A stretch of 64,000 nt of DNA from Shewanella psychropiezotolerans (GTDB taxonomy: Bacteria; Pseudomonadota; Gammaproteobacteria; Enterobacterales; Shewanellaceae), in NCBI RefSeq assembly GCF_007197555.1, contig NZ_CP041614.1, forward strand, positions 4,642,001-4,706,000, read 5' to 3'. Below, one piece after another: positions 16,969 to 27,035 of this stretch. The notes beneath the pieces are model-generated. The model made no database searches. It worked only from the letters and a program-made list of their open reading frames with translations, and was not told where the DNA came from. Positions within the stretch are counted from its first letter, which is position 1. Each line of letters begins with the position of its first letter. Position numbers and translations under genes: made by a program.

Positions 16969-17925
16969 TTATGATTTTCGCCTCCTCAGACTGGCAAACA
17001 GGCTTAGGCCCAAAAGAGAAATAAATGAAAATGCCCCGCCGCCATGGTCTTCACTACTAGAATCCCCTCCTGTATAGACTGTGTCTCTATCACTGCTCTC
17101 TAAGGGCAAAGCATAGAAATTATCTGTATCATCAGCGCTAATGGTGGCGACAATATCATCAAACCCCACTTCGTATAGATCGACTAGCACGTCATAATGG
17201 TCTGTGTAATAGCCATTATGCAGCGTGGTTAACACTTCAAAATCATCGTCACTCGAGTCACCCAGTATTGTAAAAATATCTGTGGTGTAATAATGCACCC
17301 AAGGACCACCGTCTCGGCTCAAGTAGAGCTCTGCGTATACATCGGCGACCTCGACCGCATCGGGCCCATAGACATCGGCATCGAAGGTCACGCTAAAGGT
17401 TTGGAAAAAACCGTCACCATCATCATCGACGAACAGGCGACTGCTGGCTTCATAGATTGAAAACTCATGATAGATGGGATTAGAAAAGGCTTTGGGTACA
17501 GTAGACTGAGCATCGTCGTTTACTGTTTTTAACCCGCTTTTCTGCATAGAGTACTTAGGTGAAATATTGCCATTTTTGTGGTCGGCAATGACCTCTTCTC
17601 GAGATTTAGCTTTTATACTTGGTAACATCAGTGGCATTTGCTGTTTCAACTGGCTTAATCGCGTATTCAGCTCATCTTGTTCCACTAATTGAGCTTGGTT
17701 TCCAACTGAAAACGTCTGTAAGTTTACACTCTCTATCTGGCTGACACCCTGTTCGTCACTCGCATAAACATTTGGAATGAATGATATTAAGGCCCCTGCA
17801 ATCAAAGTTAATGCAGATATTCGCTTGCAGCTCCAAGATTGAGTGCCTGAGCTAACTCTGGTTTCTGTATCCATTTTTACGCAATTGAGCTCTCTGGCTT
17901 GATTAATTATGTTCACATTCATCAT
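16969..17925 (-). CDS. Choice-of-anchor H-like protein with GlyGly-CTERM sorting tail
   Basis: A 318-residue exported protein: signal peptide ending near FIPNVYASDE, an acidic Asp-rich middle (VDDDGDGFFQTFSVTFDADV, probably calcium-binding), and a C-terminus of GGG, a hydrophobic helix (AFSFISLLGLSLFASL) and RRRKS. That tail is the GlyGly-CTERM signal processed by rhombosortase, so the product is expected to be exported by type II secretion and cut at the membrane. The layout matches the choice-of-anchor H family common in Shewanella and Vibrio. GAGG precedes ATG 17925. Biological role unknown. Confidence 0.75.
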   Translation of the reverse strand: MMNVNIINQARELNCVKMDTETRVSSGTQSWSCKRISALTLIAGALISFIPNVYASDEQGVSQIESVNLQTFSVGNQAQLVEQDELNTRLSQLKQQMPLMLPSIKAKSREEVIADHKNGNISPKYSMQKSGLKTVNDDAQSTVPKAFSNPIYHEFSIYEASSRLFVDDDGDGFFQTFSVTFDADVYGPDAVEVADVYAELYLSRDGGPWVHYYTTDIFTILGDSSDDDFEVLTTLHNGYYTDHYDVLVDLYEVGFDDIVATISADDTDNFYALPLESSDRDTVYTGGDSSSEDHGGGAFSFISLLGLSLFASLRRRKS

Positions 17926-18218
17926 ATAAACCTCATTATTTCTGTCGTTGAGGTCATTAAAGACGATTTAAGGTGAATATAAGCTGAACGCTAAAAATGC
18001 TATGGAGTAAAATTCGAAGAGATGAATTGTCCATCGACACGAATGCATTAAACATTGTCATCTTGGGTTCATCTTATCTGAGGTATAACTATTAGAGCCC
18101 CTGAAACTGACTCCTTCATTTCTTTGATTTCTTAGACAAGCTCTTTAAAACTTGTGTCTTAAGAATGGGATATTTACACTGATAACAAATAAAGGCATTT
18201 AAACATCGGACACACTCT

Positions 18219-18584
18219 ATGAAATTGGCTTCGAGCTTCACATTAGCTTTAATCATATCGGCTTGTTTACTGTTCCCACTACAGGGAGCAGCCTCAAGTG
18301 TGACTAAGCTATCAATGGTTTCAGCTGTAAGCTCTGTCAATGCCGTTAGCTTAAGTTCGATGAGCATGGCCGCTCAGTCTAAAAAGCCCCCTAAAAAGTT
18401 AAAAGTCACCAGTTCTCAACAAGCTATTCAGTTAGTCAAACGACAATACCCAGGCAAGGTGCTCAAGGTGCAATCGAGCCGAGTCAACGGCAACCCAGGT
18501 TACCGGGTCAAGTTGTTATCCAGTTCCGGAGCGGTATTTTATGTGTCCGTCGATGCCAAAACCGGCAGTGTGCGTAGAAACTAA
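18219..18584 (+). CDS. PepSY-domain periplasmic protein
   Basis: A 121-residue protein with a signal peptide (...FPLQGAASS) and a C-terminal PepSY-like unit (SSQQAIQLVKRQYPGKVLKV ... GYRVKLLSSSGAVFYVSVDA followed by KTGSVRR). Small PepSY proteins upstream of PhoP/PhoQ-type operons are common in Shewanella and may act as accessory sensors. It is followed directly by the response-regulator duplication and the two-component genes, probably one operon. Confidence 0.85.
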   Translation: MKLASSFTLALIISACLLFPLQGAASSVTKLSMVSAVSSVNAVSLSSMSMAAQSKKPPKKLKVTSSQQAIQLVKRQYPGKVLKVQSSRVNGNPGYRVKLLSSSGAVFYVSVDAKTGSVRRN

Positions 18585-18630
18585 TTTGCAACTTAAAGAC
18601 TTAACATAATGAATTTACACAGGTGATCCA

Positions 18631-18777
18631 ATGCGAATACTGTTAGTTGAAGATGACTTAGAACTACAAACTAATCTTAAACAACATTTGATTGATGCCA
18701 ATTTTACCTTGGATGTGGCCAGTGATGGAAAGGGTGATTTGTTTCAGAGGAATACCCGAAGCTCATTACAGAGGTGA
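18631..18777 (+). pseudogene. Partial tandem copy of the response-regulator 5' end
   Basis: An AGGTGATCCA-ATG start followed by 39 codons nearly identical in protein sequence to the start of the intact regulator at 18782 (MRILLVEDDLELQTNLKQHL then IDANFTLDVASDG). It then diverges to ...RNTRSSLQR and stops at a TGA that lies inside the ribosome-binding site of the intact gene. The two copies differ at roughly ten sites, nearly all synonymous. The product would be only the first beta-alpha-beta of a receiver domain with the DD pair but no phosphorylation Asp. Confidence 0.8.
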
Positions 18778-18781
18778 CCCA

Positions 18782-19495
18782 ATGCGAATACTGTTAGTTG
18801 AAGACGACTTAGAGCTACAAACTAATCTGAAACAGCACCTGCTCGATGCCAATTTTACCTTGGATGTGGCCAGCGATGGAGAAGATGGTTTATTTCAGGG
18901 AAGTGAGTATAGCTATGACGCCGGGATCATAGATGTCGGGTTACCTAAGCTTAACGGCATTGAACTGATCACTAAGCTCAGAGAGCTAGAGATAGACTTT
19001 CCCATCTTGATCTTAACCGCCCGTGATAGCTGGCAAGATAAGGTAGAGGGCTTAGATGCCGGCGCCGATGATTACCTGACGAAACCTTTCCATCCTGAAG
19101 AGCTAATCGCCCGTCTCAACGCCTTGATCCGTCGCTCGGCAGGCAAGGCCAGTCCACTAGTCTACAATGGACCTTTTAGCATCAATACCAGTACTCTAGA
19201 GGTTAAAAAGTCTGGTCAGTTGATGAATTTAAGCAGCTCAGAGTACAAGCTATTCGAGTTTTTTATGTTGCACTCAGGAGAAGTTAAATCTAAGACAGTA
19301 CTGATTGAGCATATCTATGATCAAGACTTCGACTTAGACTCTAACGTGATCGAAGTATTTATTCGCAGGTTGCGCAAGAAGTTAGATCCAGACAATCAGC
19401 TCGGACTGATAGAAACATTGAGGGGGCAAGGTTATCGTTTGAAGCCACTGGCTCGCTGTGCACAGCACACTGAAGATGAGTCAGATGCTAAATAA
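18782..19495 (+). CDS. OmpR/PhoP-type response regulator
   Basis: A 237-residue regulator: receiver domain with acidic pair (VEDDLEL), phosphoacceptor Asp in AGIIDVGLPKLNG, Thr in LTARDSW and Lys in YLTKPFHPEEL; then an OmpR-type winged helix (IEVFIRRLRKKL). Its partner kinase overlaps the 3' end. The kinase is PhoQ-like, so this is a PhoP-like regulator. The start is ATG 18782 with AGGTGA upstream; frames extending to 18692 are out-of-family sequence. A truncated copy precedes it. Confidence 0.92.
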   Translation: MRILLVEDDLELQTNLKQHLLDANFTLDVASDGEDGLFQGSEYSYDAGIIDVGLPKLNGIELITKLRELEIDFPILILTARDSWQDKVEGLDAGADDYLTKPFHPEELIARLNALIRRSAGKASPLVYNGPFSINTSTLEVKKSGQLMNLSSSEYKLFEFFMLHSGEVKSKTVLIEHIYDQDFDLDSNVIEVFIRRLRKKLDPDNQLGLIETLRGQGYRLKPLARCAQHTEDESDAK

Positions 19496-20867
19496 ACTGT
19501 CAAACCTGATGAACTCACTCAAGGCGCGCCTGATTATCAGTGCACTCTTGCTGAACCTAATCTTACTGCCCTTGATTGGTTTTACCCTGAACGATGCATT
19601 TAAACAGCAAGTCTCGACATCGGCCAAAAATGAATTGAAAGCTTACCTCTACTCAATTTTAGCCGTGACAGAGGTGGATAACGGCCAACTTATGATGCCC
19701 GAAGCCTTAGCAGAGAATCAATTTAATGTGATTCAATCTGGCTTATTTGCACTCATTTCAACGCCAAATCCCGATAGGAAGAAAACCAGTGTCACTTGGC
19801 AATCCAACTCGTTTCTTGGGCTGAACTTACCCGACAATTTGCCCCAACCTGAGATAGGTAAAAGTGAGTTTAAGGAGATAGAGATTGATGACAAGCCCCA
19901 TATTATCTACAGTTACAGCGCCAGTTTCGAACATAAAATTTTATCCAATGATGGCTTGAGTGTTGACAATGTCACCTTCCCAATCACGGTGCACATCATT
20001 AAAGATCAACTCGACTACCAAAACCAAATAGATTTATTTGGTCAATACCTTTGGAGCTGGTTACTGATCTTGATGGTTTTCCTGGTATTGGTTCAGTTGG
20101 CTTGGCTACTGTGGACCCTAAAGCCCTTGGCTCAGTTTAAGCGAGAACTTAACGAGATAGAGCAAGGCAAGGCCATGCAGATCCAGGCAAAGTATCCCAA
20201 TGAGCTGCAAGCTGTAGCGAGACAGCTCAACACCCTGCTCAATACCGAGCAGCGCCAGCGAAAACGTTACCGCAATGCCCTATCGGATCTGGCCCATAGC
20301 CTAAAAACGCCACTGGCAGTGATTCAAAGTCAGAAAGATCTGAGCAAAAGTTCATTCGAGCAAACTAATATCATTAGCCGCATCATAAGTCATCAACTCA
20401 AACGAGCACAAACGGCAGCTGGGTCTTCTTGGCACTTAGGTGTTAATGTCATGTCGGTGTCAGATAAGCTAGTGAGGACCTTGCCCAAAATATACCGTGA
20501 ACCTCAGATAGAGATAAGTTCGAGTGTCGGCGAGCAGTGTATTTTCAAGGGTGACGAGGCCGATTTAATCGAAATGTTAGGTAACTTACTCGACAATGCC
20601 TGTAAGGCCGCCAAGGCTCGAGTGCACCTGACCGTCAGCATGAAAGACACCGGACTCAACATAGATATAGAAGATGATGGCCCGGGAGTATCACCTGAAC
20701 TTGAGAGTGACATATTCGAGCGCGGCATACGCGCCGACTCCTATCTACAGGGAAACGGCATAGGACTTGCCATAGTTAGTGACTTGGTTGACAGTTATCA
20801 GGGCCAACTTTCAGTGTCCCGTTCAGATACTCTGGGCGGCGCCAAATTTAGCCTAAGCTTTAACTGA
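19476..20867 (+). CDS. PhoQ-like sensor histidine kinase
   Basis: A 463-residue inner-membrane kinase: TM1 near residues 16-36, a periplasmic sensor region, TM2 near residues 190-212, HAMP-like linker, H-box with the PhoQ-type sequence DLAHSLKTPLAVIQ, N-box NLLDNACKAAKA, G1 DDGPGVS and G2 GNGIGLAI. It would phosphorylate the regulator whose gene it overlaps. Two close ATGs (19476, 19485) are possible; both overlap the regulator stop at 19495, indicating translational coupling. The signal sensed (divalent cations, pH or peptides in PhoQ) is not determined here. Confidence 0.9.
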   Translation: MSQMLNKLSNLMNSLKARLIISALLLNLILLPLIGFTLNDAFKQQVSTSAKNELKAYLYSILAVTEVDNGQLMMPEALAENQFNVIQSGLFALISTPNPDRKKTSVTWQSNSFLGLNLPDNLPQPEIGKSEFKEIEIDDKPHIIYSYSASFEHKILSNDGLSVDNVTFPITVHIIKDQLDYQNQIDLFGQYLWSWLLILMVFLVLVQLAWLLWTLKPLAQFKRELNEIEQGKAMQIQAKYPNELQAVARQLNTLLNTEQRQRKRYRNALSDLAHSLKTPLAVIQSQKDLSKSSFEQTNIISRIISHQLKRAQTAAGSSWHLGVNVMSVSDKLVRTLPKIYREPQIEISSSVGEQCIFKGDEADLIEMLGNLLDNACKAAKARVHLTVSMKDTGLNIDIEDDGPGVSPELESDIFERGIRADSYLQGNGIGLAIVSDLVDSYQGQLSVSRSDTLGGAKFSLSFN

Positions 20868-20901
20868 TGTTCTGAGTTTTAGTTAATAATTTGGCTTACT
20901 A

Positions 20902-20935
20902 AAAAGCCCTGCTAATCGGTATTAGCAGGGCTTTC
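20902..20935. terminator. Bidirectional terminator
   Basis: AAAGCCCTGCTAAT / ATTAGCAGGGCTTT form a perfect 14-bp stem around CGGT, flanked by A and T runs, between the convergent kinase and RND pump genes. Confidence 0.9.
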
Positions 20936-20966
20936 CTCATCTTATCTGTTCGTTTTGGTAATTACA

Positions 20967-23900
20967 TTAGCTTTCCACTGTAAGCTTCTGCACTGCTATC
21001 GCTTCTTCTAGCTGAGCCTCTACAAAACCGGGGGAAGTGGTTTTCGCCGAGATTAAACGATACATGGCCGGAATCACCAGTAGGGTAACAAACGTCGCAA
21101 ACGCCATCCCGAAGAAGACCACAGTACCCACAGCGATACGGCTCTCAGAGCCTGCGCCGGTTGACATGATCAAGGGGACTGCACCGACTAAGGTCGTAAA
21201 TGCGGTCATCAGGATAGGACGCAGACGGCGCGTCGAAGCATCGATAATCGCCTGTTCTATCTCGAGCCCTTTATCACGTAACTGATTGGCAAATTCCACG
21301 ATCAAGATGCCGTTCTTGGTCACCATGCCGATCAGCATGATCATGCCTATCTGGCTGTAAATATTCAGTCCTTGGCCGGTCAGGAAGAGGCCGAGGAAGC
21401 CACCGAAGACCCCCATAGGTACAGTAAACATCACCACCATAGGGTTAATAAAGCTCTCAAACTGGGCAGCCAACACCAGATAAGCCACTAACAAAGCCAG
21501 TCCAAATACCACAAGCACACTACTTTGATTTTCTTTAAAGTCTTTCGACTCACCCGTGTAGCTCACCGAGATATCACTGGGCAAAATCTCGATCGCTTTA
21601 GCATCGAGAAAATCTAAGGCTTGGCCTAAGGTATAACCTTCACCTAAGTTAGCCTTAAGTGTTATCGATTTCTGCTTATTGGTATGACTCAATTTTTGAG
21701 CCGAAGCCACCTCTTCGATATGTGTTATCGAATCGAGTGTGATCAACTCGCCTTTACTCGAACGCATGTAGATCTGGCTCAAGTCCGCCATGCTATTAAA
21801 GCTATTCTCGTCGCCTCTTAAATAAACATCATACTCCTCACCGCGCTCGACAAATGTGGTTTCACTGCGTCCACCGAGCATCACCTCTAGGGTCTCGGAA
21901 ACTTCGGCAACACTAATCCCAAGCTCGGCGGCGCGCTGTCTGTCGACACTCACCACTAGCTCTGGCGTGGTCTCGGAGTAATCGAGATCGGCCCCTTCCA
22001 GCATAGGGCTATGAATCGCTTCTTCCTGTAAAACTTCCGCCCACTTGAACAGTTCCTGGTAATCAGAACCTCCTATCACAAACTGCACCGGCTCGCTCGA
22101 TTGCCCCCTGAAACCTGGCAACATGGGACGCACCATCACATCGGGGATCCCCTGCAGGGCTTTAGCGACAATAGCCAGTGCTTGCTGAGCATTGACGTCC
22201 CTATCTTCCCAGTCTTCAAGCTGCATGATAACGAAACCGGTCTGATCACCAGCCCGGCCACCGAATGCCGGAGCTTGTACGCTGAAAGACTTGATCACCC
22301 CTTGGCCTAACAGCGGCATTAGCTTGTCTTCGACAATATCCATGTTAGCCGTCATGCGGTTGTAACTGGTGCCTTCCGCCCCCTTGACGAAAGCAAATAT
22401 CACCCCCCTATCTTCTTGGGGTGCCAGCTGTGATGGCACCACCTGCATCAGGGCGGCGCTGCCGACAATACACAAGATGATCACCACAGGCGCGACAAAC
22501 CTAAATTGAATCGCCTTGGCAACGGCGAGTCGATAGCCACGCTCCAGCTTGCTAAATCTGGCATCGATCCAGATATTGAAACGATTAGGCTTAACATCCG
22601 CTTTAAGTATCTTGCTGGCGAGCACTGGCGTTAACGTCAGGGCCACGATAGAGGAGAAGATCACCGACATCGCCAGCATGACGGAGAACTCGGTAAACAA
22701 GCGTCCGACCATGCCTTCCATGAAAGAGATAGGCAGAAATACCATCACCAGAACGGCCGTGGTGGCGACAACGGCAAACCCCACTTCCCGCGTGCCGTTA
22801 TAGGCTGCCAACAAAGGTGGTTCACCTTTCTCGATATGATGGAAGATATTCTCCACCACCACTATGGCATCATCCACCACCAGACCGATGGACAGAATCA
22901 AGGCCATCAGGGTGAGCAAGTTAATCGAGAAACCAAAAAAGTTAGCGGCAATAAAGGCTGAAATGAGCGAAACCGGTACGGTCACGGCAGGGATAAGTGT
23001 TGCCCTCGCCTGACCGATAAAGATATAGAGCACCAGGACAACCAGTCCACCGGTGATCAACAATGTGTTATAAACTTCGCTAATTGAGCGGTCGATAAAT
23101 ACCGTGGAGTCATAATCGACCACCAGCTGAGTCCCTTCAGGCAGGAATTGCTGAATGCGCTCGACCTCGATATGCGCAGCCTTTGCCACCTCTAAAGGGT
23201 TGGCGTCGGACTGAGCTATGATACCTAAACTTAAGTTTGGTACACCATCACTCTTAAATGTGGAGTTTTCATTCTCTGCACCAACAAAAACCGAGGCGAC
23301 ATCTTTAAGGTAAATTGGCGTGCCATCACTGGCGGTGCGAACCACTAAGTAATCAAAGTCATGCGGATTATTGTAGAGCCTGGCCGTACGCACTGTCATT
23401 ACAGTGGTGTCGTTTCTGACTTCTCCGCCCGGGGTTTCAACGTTTTCAGTCTTTAAGCTGGCAATGATATCTGCGGTCGTCACATTACGACCCGCCATCA
23501 ACTCAGGTTTGAGCTGAACATACATCACCTTGTAGAGGCCGCCAGAGATACTCACCGAGCTCACCCCAGTGATCAGGCTGAATCTGTCTTCCAACACCCG
23601 CTGGGCATAGTCGGTCAGCTGGGTTCTGTCCATCACAGACGAGCTGAGATTGATATAAATTGAAGGCTCACCCGAGCCATTGTCCTTGGAGACAATAGGA
23701 TCATCCGCCTCGTCGGGCAAACGACGTTGGGCACGGGCAACCGCATCACGGACATCACTCACCCCTTCGGTAAGGTCCCAGTCGAGATCGAAGGTGATGG
23801 TGATCCGCGACATCCCGTTGCGGGTAACGGATGTTATCTCATCGATGCCACTGATGCCTGTGAGTTCATCCTCCAAAGATGTGGTGATCTGACTCTCCAT

Positions 23901-24074
23901 GATCGTTGCCGAAGCGCCATCATAGGTGGTCATCACAGTCACCACTGGATTTTCCACATCCGGCATTTCACGCACCGCCAGTTTAGAGAAGGACACGGCG
24001 CCAAATACACATAGAAGCAAACTTAAAACGATAGCGACGACGGGGCGTTTAACTGAGATATCAGAGATTAACAT
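20967..24074 (-). CDS. RND multidrug efflux permease (HAE1 family)
   Basis: A 1035-residue AcrB-type inner-membrane pump that exports drugs or lipophilic compounds using the proton gradient. Visible features: N-terminal TM1 (ISVKRPVVAIVLSLLLCVFG), two large periplasmic loops, and the central helices with ALILSIGLVVDDAIVVVENI, which contains the paired Asp residues of the proton relay, followed by GFAVVATTAVLVMVFLPISF. Length is typical. Its start codon overlaps the adaptor stop codon (TAATG), so the two are one operon; the adaptor gene is frameshifted here. No outer-membrane channel gene is adjacent. Confidence 0.93.
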   Translation of the reverse strand: MLISDISVKRPVVAIVLSLLLCVFGAVSFSKLAVREMPDVENPVVTVMTTYDGASATIMESQITTSLEDELTGISGIDEITSVTRNGMSRITITFDLDWDLTEGVSDVRDAVARAQRRLPDEADDPIVSKDNGSGEPSIYINLSSSVMDRTQLTDYAQRVLEDRFSLITGVSSVSISGGLYKVMYVQLKPELMAGRNVTTADIIASLKTENVETPGGEVRNDTTVMTVRTARLYNNPHDFDYLVVRTASDGTPIYLKDVASVFVGAENENSTFKSDGVPNLSLGIIAQSDANPLEVAKAAHIEVERIQQFLPEGTQLVVDYDSTVFIDRSISEVYNTLLITGGLVVLVLYIFIGQARATLIPAVTVPVSLISAFIAANFFGFSINLLTLMALILSIGLVVDDAIVVVENIFHHIEKGEPPLLAAYNGTREVGFAVVATTAVLVMVFLPISFMEGMVGRLFTEFSVMLAMSVIFSSIVALTLTPVLASKILKADVKPNRFNIWIDARFSKLERGYRLAVAKAIQFRFVAPVVIILCIVGSAALMQVVPSQLAPQEDRGVIFAFVKGAEGTSYNRMTANMDIVEDKLMPLLGQGVIKSFSVQAPAFGGRAGDQTGFVIMQLEDWEDRDVNAQQALAIVAKALQGIPDVMVRPMLPGFRGQSSEPVQFVIGGSDYQELFKWAEVLQEEAIHSPMLEGADLDYSETTPELVVSVDRQRAAELGISVAEVSETLEVMLGGRSETTFVERGEEYDVYLRGDENSFNSMADLSQIYMRSSKGELITLDSITHIEEVASAQKLSHTNKQKSITLKANLGEGYTLGQALDFLDAKAIEILPSDISVSYTGESKDFKENQSSVLVVFGLALLVAYLVLAAQFESFINPMVVMFTVPMGVFGGFLGLFLTGQGLNIYSQIGMIMLIGMVTKNGILIVEFANQLRDKGLEIEQAIIDASTRRLRPILMTAFTTLVGAVPLIMSTGAGSESRIAVGTVVFFGMAFATFVTLLVIPAMYRLISAKTTSPGFVEAQLEEAIAVQKLTVES

Positions 24075-25182
24075 TAACTTCTGTCTCCCTGAGACTCACC
24101 TAACTTATGGCCCGCAGTCATAGACTCATCTTTATTTGAAAGGTCATCCACTCTTAAGCCGTCACGCATGTTAACTAAACCTTGCACTACGATGCGATCG
24201 CCGACACTGAGTCCATCTGTGATAAGTACTTCATCTTGAATACGCGCTCCTAGAACCACTTGGGTTCGTTTGGCTAATTGGTCTGCGCCAATCACGTATA
24301 CAAATCGTTTGGTGCCGGAATATTCTATGGCTTGAACCGGGATCACAGGCTCAGACACGGCAGGAAAGCTCAGACTCGCCGACATCATCATGCCAGGCTT
24401 TAGCTTATGATCTGCGTTATCGAAATTGACCCGCACCTTAAGGTTCAGGGTCTCCTCATTAATACGAGGATCGATAGCCACCACCCACCCTGTAAACGTA
24501 CTATCGGGCCAGGCTCTGTTGGTTGCAGCCACTGTCATGTCAACACTCAACATAGAGAGATAATTCTCAGGTACCTGCAAATCGACCCGCATAGAAGATA
24601 GATCATCTAGGGACAGCAGCTCACTCCCCGCCGTCACCATGGTCCCCGGCTGAAATCCAGTAATCCCGCGGTACCGGAAAAAGGCGCCTTGATATAGTGG
24701 TATTCGAGTTCGGCCTGAGCAGACTCGAGTCTGGCGGTGGCAATATCGACACTGGCTCTTTGAGCATCAATCTCAGTCTGGGTGATGGCATTACGATCGA
24801 TGAGCTTGAGATATTCTTTTAGTTTACGTTTCTCATCGTTGAGGTACGCCTTCGCCTCTGAGACACTAGCCTGAGGCTTAGCATCTTCGAGCTGGATTAG
24901 CAGCTGCCCCGTGTGTATCTCTTGATTAGCGGTCACATGAATCGCTTTAACCTTGCCCGCCACCTCTGGGGAAATATAGACAGATTTATCCGCCTGCAAT
25001 TTGCCTATTAAAGAGATAGTCTGAGACAACAGGTGCCGATCAACAACACCTGTAACCACAGGCACGACGCGCGGTGCACGCGCCGACTTATCGTTAGGCT
25101 TCTGCGCCAGAGTAAAGCCACTGAACGAAGCGACAACGGCGCTCACGATAAGAATGGGGATCAATAGCAGACTTTTTTTCAT
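24074..25182 (-). pseudogene. RND periplasmic adaptor (membrane fusion protein), frameshifted
   Basis: Two overlapping frames together make one AcrA/MexE-type adaptor of about 369 residues. The first (ATG 25182, signal segment SLLLIPILIVSAVVASFSGF) runs through the lipoyl and coiled-coil parts to APFSGTAGLLDFSRGPW and stops at 24634. The second resumes with MVTAGSELLSLDDLSSMRVD and ends at 24074. One extra C or G at 24644-24650 would give a continuous DFS(P/R)GTMVTAG, which is the family sequence there. Either a real frameshift that disables the pump or a sequencing indel. The ATGGTGA junction could in principle allow re-initiation. Confidence 0.85.
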
Positions 25183-25465
25183 TGATGAGTTTTCTTCTAA
25201 TACCAAGGTTGTGAATTGCCACTATTTTAAAGAAAAACTAGCCTTTGTAGGGTAAAGCTGTGTAAAGCAACGCAAATGTCCGGTGTTTATTAAACAATAT
25301 CTTGTAACAGAGCATGACTAGAAACAATCCCGCAACCACAGGCAAACTAAAGCCACACAAGCCAACACAGAAAGACACAAGTTATATCTGGAGGCTGCAA
25401 GGCCACAAAAGGCCGATAAAATCGAGCTGCAACCCATTTATCTGTTGAGTGAACACTATTAGCAA

Positions 25466-25996
25466 TTGGTAAAAATTTCTTCGATAATCCACGCAGCCAA
25501 AATACTTGGCGCTTATGAGACATTCCAATTGAAATTAATTTGGCTAGATAATCTACACCGAAGAGGTGTCTACGGCTTTTACCGCAGTTACATGCCCTAT
25601 ACCCGAATCAGTCGAAAAGAGCAGATAGCCTTATTGATAAATGATGATGAACACACTTTTCCCCCTGACTCATACATTAAAGCAGAGCAGATTATTGCAG
25701 GTCTCAGGTTTAGGCCTATCGGAGAATTTAACTTACTGAACGGTATGCTGGTTCACCCAGACCATAGAGGAAAAGGCATAGGCCACCAGCTAATGAAGCG
25801 AGTAACAGAGAAACTGACATCAAAAGAAACCTATCTATTTTCTCTACCACACCTGGTGGAGTTTTACCGAAAGCATGGATTTAGCCAAGATGTCCAAGCG
25901 CCGAATGATATCGAACAGCTTTTTAATAAATACACCAGCCAAGGTAAAGACTTAGTCATGATGGGCTATATCAAGGTAAAGAATCAGAATCGGTGA
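25466..25996 (+). CDS. GNAT-family N-acetyltransferase
   Basis: A 176-residue protein with a GNAT acetyl-CoA binding motif, NGMLVHPDHRGKGIGHQLMK, where RGKGIG is the pyrophosphate loop, and a C-terminal FYRKHGF typical of the fold. Substrate unknown. The frame opens at TTG 25466 after an in-frame TAG, with no strong ribosome-binding site; the first clear ATG (at MPYTR) would remove part of the domain, so TTG is kept with caution. It converges on the DUF2955 gene, with one base between the stop codons. Confidence 0.8.
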   Translation: MVKISSIIHAAKILGAYETFQLKLIWLDNLHRRGVYGFYRSYMPYTRISRKEQIALLINDDEHTFPPDSYIKAEQIIAGLRFRPIGEFNLLNGMLVHPDHRGKGIGHQLMKRVTEKLTSKETYLFSLPHLVEFYRKHGFSQDVQAPNDIEQLFNKYTSQGKDLVMMGYIKVKNQNR

Positions 25997-25997
25997 T

Positions 25998-27014
25998 TTA
26001 ACCTTTCTCTTGCCTTGGTAAGCTAAACAACCAAGGCATCGACTTGAGCAGCTTATAGCCTAGCCAGATCATCATTGAGGTGGCGATCACAGCGACCAGA
26101 ATAGAGCTAGCTCGATAAAGAATGGCGAAGAAGGCGTCTTGTTGTCCCGGTACCATGTTAGTCGTCAAAGGAATCGTCAGCGCGGAGATGGCTGAGAAAC
26201 CGATCCCTGCCCATACAGGATCCTTAGCCAACCAGCGACAGAAGATCCCGGCGGCGATGGCATAAGACACGAGATAGAGTATAGGGTTGTCAAACATATC
26301 ATAGAGAACAAATTGAATGGCCATCGCAGCCATACAACCGGCCAATGTTCCTATGATACGAATTTTTGCCGCCATCAGGGACCCAACCAGAGTCATAGGT
26401 GCCAATATGACCAAGATACTCGCCTGAGCCGAGAGTGAGTCATTCAAGTTCGCCACCTGAAAAATGACAAACGCAACCATGGCCACCAGCCAGCCCAGGG
26501 CGGTTTGTTCCAATATGGCTTTAGGCTCTTTATCTTGCCCTTGTATACTCATTATGGGCCCTTCTTCTATCGGATCAGGAAAACAATAAAAGGCCAGACC
26601 GCAGATAGGCAAGGTCATCAGAGTGGCTATCCAGATCCCCACGATGAAGTTTTCTAAATCGAATGCTTGATAGCTGCCAAAATTGAGCAGAATCGAACCA
26701 ATAAGTAGACCCACATATCCGAATACATAGATCGGTTTATGATGCATGGCAAAGCATTTAAACAGCAGCATGATCCCCACGGCTATCAGCATGAGAACCG
26801 GGTATGGCTGCAAGAAGCCTATGATTAGGCTTACCTGAACGCTCACCCAGAAGATGCCCAATATCAACTGCACAAACAAGCCCGTATTCCAACGATTCAG
26901 ACTCACTAAAACAAACACAGGAAACAAGGCCATAAACATGGCATTCGACCACCCAAGGAGCGTGCTTATGGTTACACCTAACACACAGGCGAACCAGATC
27001 CTTAACGGCTTCAT
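25998..27014 (-). CDS. DUF2955/FUSC-like inner-membrane exporter subunit
   Basis: A 338-residue protein with about ten hydrophobic segments, in the DUF2955 group related to the fusaric-acid-resistance/aromatic-acid exporters (FUSC, AaeB). Such proteins pair with a HlyD-type adaptor to pump aromatic acids or toxic compounds. Here the adaptor lies upstream in the same direction, with a 49-residue membrane protein between them. Controlled, by position, by the divergent LysR regulator at 28424. Substrate unknown. Confidence 0.85.
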   Translation of the reverse strand: MKPLRIWFACVLGVTISTLLGWSNAMFMALFPVFVLVSLNRWNTGLFVQLILGIFWVSVQVSLIIGFLQPYPVLMLIAVGIMLLFKCFAMHHKPIYVFGYVGLLIGSILLNFGSYQAFDLENFIVGIWIATLMTLPICGLAFYCFPDPIEEGPIMSIQGQDKEPKAILEQTALGWLVAMVAFVIFQVANLNDSLSAQASILVILAPMTLVGSLMAAKIRIIGTLAGCMAAMAIQFVLYDMFDNPILYLVSYAIAAGIFCRWLAKDPVWAGIGFSAISALTIPLTTNMVPGQQDAFFAILYRASSILVAVIATSMMIWLGYKLLKSMPWLFSLPRQEKG

Positions 27015-27035
27015 CTTACCTCCTCGAATGACTCT

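Noticed and set aside
18116..18367. Minus-strand frame of 83 codons across the PepSY gene start
   Set aside because: It lies antisense to the PepSY protein, which has a signal peptide and recognisable domain; the antisense frame has neither.
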